From Acidobacteriota bacterium (GTDB taxonomy: Bacteria > Acidobacteriota > Terriglobia > Acidiferrales > UBA7541), in the NCBI GenBank assembly GCA_003131705.1, contig PKUY01000325.1:1-11626 (forward strand): a DNA stretch of 11,626 nt, read 5' to 3'. The notes beneath the pieces were generated by a model that did no database searches, had not been told where the DNA came from, and was given only the letters and a program-made list of their open reading frames with translations. Below are positions 6,377-11,626 of this stretch, piece after piece (within the stretch, counting starts at the first letter, position 1; each line of letters starts with the position of its first letter). The translations under genes were made by a program, and so were the position numbers.

Positions 6377-6412
6377 GGAGCAGGGAGCTTTCCCGCCGTC
6401 AGCCTGAACTCA

Positions 6413-6426
6413 GGGAGTCAAATTTG
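6413..6426 (+). promoter_or_regulatory. Shine-Dalgarno sequence and TTG start of purB
   Basis: GGGAG (6413-6417), six nt, then TTG (6424-6426). No in-frame ATG occurs before residue 10, which would remove conserved residues. The TTG is therefore the best start and may lower expression. Confidence 0.7.
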
Positions 6427-7743
6427 ATCGCACGCTACACGCGTTCGGAAATGGGCCGCGTCTGGAGCGAGGAAAACAAATTCCAGAAGTGGCTCGATGT
6501 GGAGCTGGCCGCGACGGAAACTCTCGCGGAAGCAGGGATCGTGCCGCGCGAGGCCGCAGCGAAACTACGCGAGCGTGCGCGCACCGACGTCGCGCGCATC
6601 AACGAAATCGAAGCCAAGGTCCGGCATGACGTAATCGCCTTCACCATCGTGGTGCAGGAATCCGTCGGCGATCCCGAAGCGGCGCGCTGGCTGCACTACG
6701 GCCTCACCTCGAATGACGTGGTGGATACCGCGCAGGCGCTGCTGATCCGCGAAGCTTCGCAAATTATCGAAAAAAATCTCGCGCGGTTCGGTGAAATTCT
6801 AGAGCGGCGCGCGTGGGAATTCAAGGACACGCCCGAAATCGGCCGCACGCACGGCATCCACGCCGAGCCGATTACGTTTGGGCTAAAAATTGCCAACTGG
6901 TCCGCCGAAAATCAGCGAGACGCCGCGCGCTTTGAAATCGCGGCGCGCGAAATGGCCGTGGGAAATATTTCCGGAGCGGTCGGCACCTGCACGCATTTGG
7001 GTCCGGAAATCGAACATAAGATTTGCCAGCGACTGGGGCTCGCAACCGCGCCAATCACATCGCAAGTGATCGAGCGCGACCGCCACGCCCAATATCTTAC
7101 GACGCTCGCGATTGTCGCGGCCTCGCTCGAGCGCGTCGCGCAGGAAATTCGCCACCTCCAGCGCACTGAGGTCCGCGAAGTGGAGGAACCCTTCGGCGAC
7201 GAGCAGCGCGGCAGCTCGGCCATGCCTCACAAACGCAATCCCGTTTCGAGCGAGCAGGTTTGCGGGCTCGCGCGTGTGGTGCGCGCCAATTCGCTGGCGT
7301 CGATGGAAAATATTGCGCTGTGGCACGAGCGCGATATTTCGCACAGCTCCGTCGAACGCGTGATCCTGCCCGATTCCACCATCCTGGTGGATTACATGCT
7401 CAACCGCATGTGCGAAATTGTCGCCAACATGAAAGTGTTTCCCGAACGCATGCGCCGGAATCTGGACGCAACGCAGGGCCTGGTCTTTTCAGGGCAGCTC
7501 TTGCAGGATTTGGTCGAACGCGGCGCGCCGCGCGAGGACGCCTACAAATGGGTGCAGTCGCATGCGATGGCCGCGTGGGAATCGGAAACAAGTTTCAAGG
7601 ATCGCATCGCAGCGGATGCGAATGTGAAGAAGTTCCTGGACGAAAAAGCCCTCGCGCACACGTTCGATCTGCGGCGGCAGTTGCGCGCCGTTGACGCTAT
7701 TTTCGCCCGCGTCTTCGGCAAGAAATCCTCCGCCGCGCGCTGA
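6424..7743 (+). CDS. purB: Adenylosuccinate lyase
   Basis: PurB catalyses two fumarate eliminations in purine synthesis: SAICAR to AICAR, and adenylosuccinate to AMP. It works as a cytosolic homotetramer. The fumarase/aspartase superfamily signature GSSAMPHKRNP is at 263-273 and includes the catalytic serine loop. Other conserved blocks are RHDV (67-70), HYGLTSNDVVDTAQ (91-104) and GRTHGIHAEPITFG (140-153) with the catalytic His143. The 439-residue length suits the bacterial short form. The start is TTG at 6424, supported by GGGAG at 6413-6417 with a 6-nt spacer and by the N-terminus IARYTRSEMG.VW, which aligns with the usual PurB beginning. It stands alone here rather than in a pur operon. 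It converges on efp with a 28-nt gap and no evident terminator hairpin. Confidence 0.97.
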   Translation: MIARYTRSEMGRVWSEENKFQKWLDVELAATETLAEAGIVPREAAAKLRERARTDVARINEIEAKVRHDVIAFTIVVQESVGDPEAARWLHYGLTSNDVVDTAQALLIREASQIIEKNLARFGEILERRAWEFKDTPEIGRTHGIHAEPITFGLKIANWSAENQRDAARFEIAAREMAVGNISGAVGTCTHLGPEIEHKICQRLGLATAPITSQVIERDRHAQYLTTLAIVAASLERVAQEIRHLQRTEVREVEEPFGDEQRGSSAMPHKRNPVSSEQVCGLARVVRANSLASMENIALWHERDISHSSVERVILPDSTILVDYMLNRMCEIVANMKVFPERMRRNLDATQGLVFSGQLLQDLVERGAPREDAYKWVQSHAMAAWESETSFKDRIAADANVKKFLDEKALAHTFDLRRQLRAVDAIFARVFGKKSSAAR

Positions 7744-7771
7744 CCTGTTCTAAGAAAAAACGGCTGCGAGT

Positions 7772-8332
7772 TTACTGGACGCGCTGAATGTAGCGCCCTT
7801 CGCTGGTGTCGACTTTCACTTTGTCGCCGTTGCCGACAAATGGCGGAACGTTGATCACAAGACCGGTTTCGAGTTTCGCCGGTTTCATCACGGCGCTCGC
7901 GGTCGCCTTCTGAATGCTCGGTTCCGTGTCCACGACCAGCAGGTCAACGGTATCGGGGATGAGAACGCCGATAGGCTTCTCGTCGAAGTACTCAATCTTC
8001 ACCGGCATGTTGGGAATCAGGTAGTCCTTCGTGTCGCCGACCACGTCGTTCTGAAGAGCGAGCTGCTCGTAGTTTTGCGTGTTCATGAAGTGGTGTCCGT
8101 CCCCGTCGCTGTAGAGGTAGTCGAATTCGATTTCGTCCACCGTCACTTTGTCGAGGAATTCTTCGGCGCGGAACCGATGGTCGCTCATCGAGCCGTTGCG
8201 CAGGTTGCGCATCTTGGTCGCCATGGCGGCGCGCTTGTTCCCGGGCGTTCGATGATCCACGCTGTAGATCACGTGGAGATCGCCCTCGTGCTTGATAATC
8301 ATTCCGGGACGCAAAAGTGTCGCCTTGATCAT
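7772..8332 (-). CDS. efp: Translation elongation factor P
   Basis: EF-P binds ribosomes stalled on polyproline stretches and helps peptide bond formation. The 186-residue protein has the three-barrel layout. The N-terminal KOW-like domain carries the tip loop HRTPGNKRA (27-35). The central OB domain includes YSDGDGHHFMNTQNYEQL. The C-terminal domain ends with the EF-P signature KVDTSEGRYIQRV. I chose the ATG at 8332 because AGGAG (plus-strand CTCCT 8339-8343) lies 6 nt before it and the sequence MIKATLLRPGM aligns with the family start. The frame is open to 8416, but those extra 28 residues have no family likeness. At the tip position where other EF-Ps carry the modified Lys or Arg, this protein has Asn32, with Lys33 next. 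It has its own promoter and leader. Identification is firm. Confidence 0.97.
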   Translation of the reverse strand: MIKATLLRPGMIIKHEGDLHVIYSVDHRTPGNKRAAMATKMRNLRNGSMSDHRFRAEEFLDKVTVDEIEFDYLYSDGDGHHFMNTQNYEQLALQNDVVGDTKDYLIPNMPVKIEYFDEKPIGVLIPDTVDLLVVDTEPSIQKATASAVMKPAKLETGLVINVPPFVGNGDKVKVDTSEGRYIQRVQ

Positions 8333-8356
8333 GACCTGCTCCTGAATTCTGTTGTG

Positions 8357-8379
8357 GAATCTTCCCGCCGGGAAAATTC
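8357..8379 (-). promoter_or_regulatory. Hairpin in the efp leader
   Basis: GAAT-C-TTCCC-GCC-GGGAA-A-ATTC forms 10-nt arms with one C/A mismatch around a 3-nt loop. It sits in the transcribed leader about 14 nt upstream of the efp Shine-Dalgarno sequence. It could influence translation initiation. No known RNA family is recognised and there is no following U-run, so it is not a terminator. Confidence 0.35.
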
Positions 8380-8437
8380 GAGTCGGGTGGGCGCCGACGC
8401 CGTGCTCGCCACACAAACTCCACTTAGCTTATACATA

Positions 8438-8467
8438 ATTATAGCGGGGCACGCTGCATGCGGTCAA
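8438..8467 (-). promoter_or_regulatory. Sigma70-type promoter of efp
   Basis: Read on the minus strand: TTGACC (plus 8462-8467), an 18-bp spacer and a perfect TATAAT (plus 8438-8443). Transcription should start near 8431, giving a leader of about 100 nt before the efp ATG. The promoter lies just outside the end of the upstream oxidoreductase gene, so efp can be transcribed on its own. Confidence 0.7.
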
Positions 8468-8485
8468 ACGAGGCGCGCACCGATT

Positions 8486-9649
8486 CTAAAAGTCATCATC
8501 TTCCTGCTTCTTGAGCTTGGTGATTTTTAGCGCGATGCGGAAATCGCGCGAGCGGGCATCCGCAACGATGGCCCGGCGCGTTTCCACCGAGAGCATGCCG
8601 GGCTCGATCACTCCGGACAGATCGCGCGGGAAATGTTTGATGAAAATCGCGGCGAGGTGCGCCGTCGCGTAGGAAATGGGGGTGGAAATCAACCCGCGCT
8701 GCCGAATCTGGTAGAGAGTGGGGAAATTCGCATCCCAGCGCACCAGCAGCGGCTGATCATCTTTTGTTCCGCGTACGAGCACTGCTGCAGCAAAGCGCGC
8801 ATTCTCCAGAACGCCCTGGCGAATTAATTTCGCCACGCGCCGCGGCGTCAGAGTCTGCGGGAACCGCTTTCGAACGATGCCAGCGGAACGGTTCAGCCGC
8901 CCCTGGCGATACCACCGCCGCAAGCGATCGAAATCGTTCCCGCCGATCTTGGCGTCCACGTCGCGCACCGGCATGACGTACGGCAGCATGCACACTTCGT
9001 CCTGTGCGGCGAGATACACTGGCGTCTCACCGATCGGCGGGGGAAAGCGAAATTTCTCGCGCCCGTCGAATCGCCGAGCCAGCGCAAACCGGCCGTTGCG
9101 ATAGACGCGTGGGCGGGAAATGGCCGCGTCATAGGCGACGTCGGCCGACCATGTGGAAATCGGGTCCTTGCTTTCCGTGCTTTCGAAAAGGCGGATTTGT
9201 ATGGATTCGGTCGAGTCGAGAAGTTCGGCCCCGCGGTGAGCGAGCAGGTTGGTCAGTCCTGGCGCTGCGCCCGCGCAAATCAGCGCTGCGCGATTTTTCG
9301 CGACGAAACGCTTATGAAAACGAAATTGTTCGGGCCGAAACGGACTGCTCGAAAGATGCGCGTTCAAATCGACGTAATGCGCGCGCAGGCGCAGGGCGGC
9401 TCGCAAAATAATTTTGTTGTACACGGCAGGCGAGCTGTTGACAACGAGATTTGCCCCGCGACCCGCGCGAACGATGGACCAGAGATTCCGGGCGTTCGCT
9501 TCCACTACTTCAATCTTGCTCTTTTTGCCGAGAAACCGCCGCGCTCGGCCGGGGTCGCGGTCGCCGCACCATACAGTGTGACCCTGGCGCGCCAGAAGTT
9601 CTGCCAGCAAGGAGCCTGTGCCGCCAGCTCCCAAAACGAAGATCCGCAT
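8486..9649 (-). CDS. Saccharopine dehydrogenase-like NAD(P)-binding oxidoreductase
   Basis: The 387-residue protein begins with a Rossmann fold: MRIFVLGAGGTGSLLAELLA has the GxGGxG dinucleotide motif at 7-12, followed by an acidic strand end (CGDRDPGRARRF). VVNSSPAVYN and HYVDLNAHL are the next blocks. The CAGAAPGLTNLLAHRGAELL segment near 150 is typical of the saccharopine dehydrogenase/reductase-like superfamily. The C-terminal half has a mixed catalytic-like domain (ETPVYLAAQDEVCMLPYVMPVR) and ends in a charged KLKKQEDDDF tail. The exact substrate cannot be read. Relatives act on saccharopine, carboxynorspermidine or lipid-like substrates, and no lysine or polyamine gene is nearby to decide. 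The ATG at 9649 is the only usable start because an in-frame stop lies just upstream; its Shine-Dalgarno signal is weak. Confidence 0.8.
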   Translation of the reverse strand: MRIFVLGAGGTGSLLAELLARQGHTVWCGDRDPGRARRFLGKKSKIEVVEANARNLWSIVRAGRGANLVVNSSPAVYNKIILRAALRLRAHYVDLNAHLSSSPFRPEQFRFHKRFVAKNRAALICAGAAPGLTNLLAHRGAELLDSTESIQIRLFESTESKDPISTWSADVAYDAAISRPRVYRNGRFALARRFDGREKFRFPPPIGETPVYLAAQDEVCMLPYVMPVRDVDAKIGGNDFDRLRRWYRQGRLNRSAGIVRKRFPQTLTPRRVAKLIRQGVLENARFAAAVLVRGTKDDQPLLVRWDANFPTLYQIRQRGLISTPISYATAHLAAIFIKHFPRDLSGVIEPGMLSVETRRAIVADARSRDFRIALKITKLKKQEDDDF

Positions 9650-9673
9650 CGGGCCGCAACTTTATCACATCCT

Positions 9674-9697
9674 TCGAGCCGCACAACGGCGGCTCGA
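9674..9697 (-). promoter_or_regulatory. 9-bp inverted repeat in the oxidoreductase/rpsA divergent region
   Basis: TCGAGCCGC and GCGGCTCGA are perfect arms around a 6-nt loop, 25 nt upstream of the oxidoreductase ATG. Neither strand has a T-run after it, so it is not a typical terminator. It may be a leader hairpin or a binding site. Confidence 0.4.
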
Positions 9698-9754
9698 TTG
9701 CCGGGGAATTCACGGCTCCATTCCGTCGCTCACCGGGCGCGACCCGCGGTTTTG

Positions 9755-9784
9755 TTGACAATCCGCAAACCGGGCAGGTATGAT
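9755..9784 (+). promoter_or_regulatory. Strong sigma70-type promoter of rpsA
   Basis: A consensus TTGACA (9755-9760), an 18-bp spacer and TATGAT (9779-9784) with GG directly before it. Transcription should begin near 9791, giving a leader of about 120 nt, long enough for S1 feedback control. The leader contains a GCCGA/TCGGC stem (9856-9875) and a CCGTACGG palindrome (9891-9898) that overlaps the first bases of the GGAGG ribosome-binding site (9897-9901). Confidence 0.75.
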
Positions 9785-9910
9785 TTCTGCGATATCGGCG
9801 CCGAGCGAGGGCGCCTTATCCCCTTCATTGCTCTAGCCCCCTGCCGGGTGGAGTAGCCGAGGTTGAACTTTCGGCAAACAGGGCACGAATCCGTACGGAG
9901 GCCGCTTTTC

Positions 9911-11626
9911 ATGTCACCCGAAAACGACAACAACCTACAACCGTCTGCTATTGACACGCGTTCTACCAAACCCTTAGCAGAGAACTCGGCCGTCGCTTCC
10001 TCCACAGGCACTGCCCAAGCCGGGGCTGGCACCGCAGTGGCTCGCGCGCCAGAAGCCGCCGAGATCACACCAAGCACCGCGAATTCCGATTCTGCCGAGA
10101 CGTCGGTTACTTCCACAGAGACCGCAAGCGCCGAAACTGCAGGCGTTGACGCTACGAGCTCGGAGGCTGCAACCTCCGAGACCACCACACCCGCGGCCGA
10201 ATCTGCCGAGCCCGAGACCACCGAAACGATGGAGCAGCTCCTCGATCAGTTTTCCGCGCCTCAAGCGGCAGCGGAGGGAAAAATTTTCGACGGGCGCGTC
10301 CTGTCCATTACGGACGCTGGCGTGATCGTGGACGTTGGAGGAAAGTTCGAGGGACTGGTGCCGGCGCAGGAGTTTCTTGAGTCGGGAGAACCTATTCAAT
10401 TTGGCGAAGGGCAGACGATCGAGGTCGAGCGGCTGCACGAACGGAAGGATGGCTACGTACTCCTGTCGTACGTGCGCGCGCATCGCCGCCGCGTCTGGGA
10501 GCGCATCGAGAAATCGTATCGCGAGCACACCAACGTCACCGGAAAAATAATCGAACGAATTAAAGGCGGACTCGTAATTGATATCGGGGTGCGCGCGTTC
10601 TTGCCCGCCTCGCAAATCGAATTGCGGCCGGTGCACGATCTGGAAGGATGGAAGGACCGCTCAATCGAAGTGCGCGTTCTGAAGCTGAACCGCAAGCGCG
10701 GCAATGTGGTCGTCAGCCGGCGTGCGATTCTCGAAGAAGAACAAAAGGCCAAGCGCGACGAGCTGGCGGGAACGCTCGCGGAAGGCTCAGTTGTGACCGG
10801 CCATGTGAAAAACGTGACGGACTACGGCGTTTTCGTTGACCTGGGAGGAATGGACGGCCTGCTTCACGTCAGCGATCTGGCGTGGGGACGCGCGCCGCAT
10901 CCTTCCTCGGTCGTGCAGCCCGGCCAGGAAATTCAAGTTCAGATTCTCAAATTCGAGAAGGACAAGCAGCGCATTTCGCTCGGGCGAAAGCAACTGCTGC
11001 CTGATCCGTGGGCCACTGTGCCGGAGCGTTTCCCGGTTGGGAAACGCGTGACCGGGAAAGTCGTCGGGGTCACAGATTACGGCGCGTTCGTTCAAATCGA
11101 GCCGGGAGTCGAAGGCCTCGTACACGTCAGCGAAATGAGCTGGTCGAAGCACGCGAAGCACCCCTCGAAAATCGTGAAGGCGGATGATGAATTGGAAGTC
11201 GTGGTGCTCGAAGTGAAGACGGACCTGCGGCGCATTTCACTCGGGTTGAAGCAGACGCTGCCCGATCCCTGGGAAGCGGCGGCGCAGAAATATCCGGTGG
11301 GCACGCGCGTCACAGGGCGTATCCGCAACCTGGCGGAATTCGGCGCATTCGTGGAACTCGAAGAGGGCATGGAAGGGCTGATCCACATCAGCGACGTGAG
11401 CTGGACCGAGCGCATCAAGCATCCAAGCGAGAAATTCAAGAAGGGCGACGCGGTCGAAGCAAAAGTCCTGAAAGTAGATTCGCAGAATCGCCGGCTGTCG
11501 CTTGGCGTCAAGCAGTTGAACGACATCTGGGCGAACTGGTTCGCCGAACATAAGATCGGTGACGTGCTCAAGGGCAAGGTCGCGCGGACAACCGATTTCG
11601 GAGCCTTTATCGAACTGGCTGAAGGC
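9911..11626 (+). CDS. rpsA: Ribosomal protein S1, 3' end beyond the window
   Basis: S1 captures mRNA on the 30S subunit and assists initiation. The frame is open from ATG 9911 to the right edge (572 residues, no stop). GGAGG at 9897-9901 lies 9 nt before the ATG. S1 motifs begin near residues 123 (degenerate first domain), 207, 291, 376, 463 and 549. Domains 3-5 show the classic TDYGVFVDL, TDYGAFVQI and AEFGAFVEL strands, the last two followed by GLVHVSEMSW and GLIHISDVSW. The sixth domain is cut at FGAFIELAEG. Residues 1-121 are an unusual extension, rich in Ala, Thr, Ser and Glu, with no domain likeness, and presumably disordered. Its codon use and frame are continuous with the body. E. coli S1 has no such extension. 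The gene is transcribed away from the oxidoreductase gene from its own strong promoter. Confidence 0.96.
   Translation, partial: MSPENDNNLQPSAIDTRSTKPLAENSAVASSTGTAQAGAGTAVARAPEAAEITPSTANSDSAETSVTSTETASAETAGVDATSSEAATSETTTPAAESAEPETTETMEQLLDQFSAPQAAAEGKIFDGRVLSITDAGVIVDVGGKFEGLVPAQEFLESGEPIQFGEGQTIEVERLHERKDGYVLLSYVRAHRRRVWERIEKSYREHTNVTGKIIERIKGGLVIDIGVRAFLPASQIELRPVHDLEGWKDRSIEVRVLKLNRKRGNVVVSRRAILEEEQKAKRDELAGTLAEGSVVTGHVKNVTDYGVFVDLGGMDGLLHVSDLAWGRAPHPSSVVQPGQEIQVQILKFEKDKQRISLGRKQLLPDPWATVPERFPVGKRVTGKVVGVTDYGAFVQIEPGVEGLVHVSEMSWSKHAKHPSKIVKADDELEVVVLEVKTDLRRISLGLKQTLPDPWEAAAQKYPVGTRVTGRIRNLAEFGAFVELEEGMEGLIHISDVSWTERIKHPSEKFKKGDAVEAKVLKVDSQNRRLSLGVKQLNDIWANWFAEHKIGDVLKGKVARTTDFGAFIELAEG

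Noticed and set aside
8333..8416. N-terminal extension of EF-P to an upstream ATG at 8416
   Set aside because: The extra residues have no EF-P likeness, and AGGAG lies correctly before the ATG at 8332.
9841..9910. Possible tRNA-like segment in the rpsA leader
   Set aside because: No acceptor pairing, T-loop or anticodon arm can be drawn.
9730..10636. Long open frames on the minus strand opposite the S1 N-terminal region
   Set aside because: They mirror the Ala/Thr/Ser/Glu-rich S1 extension and first domains. Their Val/Ser/Ala-rich translations are products of low-complexity antisense reading, while the plus strand has a clear promoter, ribosome-binding site and S1 domains.

Overview
The window is GC-rich and densely packed. 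It looks like a chromosomal segment of an Acidobacteriota-type bacterium. The basis is the overall protein style, an hpnH hopanoid gene in a non-cluster context, an S1 protein with a long Ala/Thr/Ser/Glu-rich N-terminus, and copies of a dispersed GCAGAG-type intergenic element. That assignment is inference; no rRNA gene is present to confirm it. I see no CRISPR array, intact mobile element, rRNA or tRNA.

Layout on the left: the window opens inside an M16 zinc peptidase gene (+), whose HxxEH motif straddles the left edge. Next comes hpnH (+), the radical SAM adenosyl-hopene transferase, followed 15 nt later by a small unrecognised protein (2455-2877) that may be an Sm/SH3-like barrel. A pyrimidine-rich spacer carrying the dispersed repeat leads into a WalJ/YycJ-like metallo-beta-lactamase-fold hydrolase (+), whose conserved N-terminus lies upstream of any normal start codon. 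Pointing the other way are a site-2-protease-like M50 membrane peptidase with C-terminal zinc ribbons (4365-5282) and, in the same frame after its stop codon, a small protein that may be a decayed metallopeptidase relative (3969-4283).

Middle: 5283-6423 is about 1.1 kb of mostly accessory DNA. It holds a possible 57-residue ORF (+), a convincing 50-residue glycine-rich membrane peptide of the DUF3309 type (-), a 16-bp palindrome upstream of that peptide, and a region with no convincing gene that contains a 14-bp direct repeat and perhaps insertion-sequence debris.

Right: housekeeping genes follow. They are purB (+, TTG start), efp (-), a saccharopine-dehydrogenase-like oxidoreductase (-), and divergently rpsA (+), which runs off the right edge inside its sixth S1 domain. 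Promoters can be read for hpnH, purB, efp and rpsA. Three of them share the same GGTATGAT -10 block.

The genes do not form one pathway. purB (purine synthesis), efp and rpsA (translation) are core functions; hpnH and the M50 peptidase concern the envelope. I found no clear candidate for a wholly new multi-gene system. The most interesting leads are the hpnH partner gene, the missing MBL start codon, the M50/remnant pair and the DUF3309-palindrome unit.
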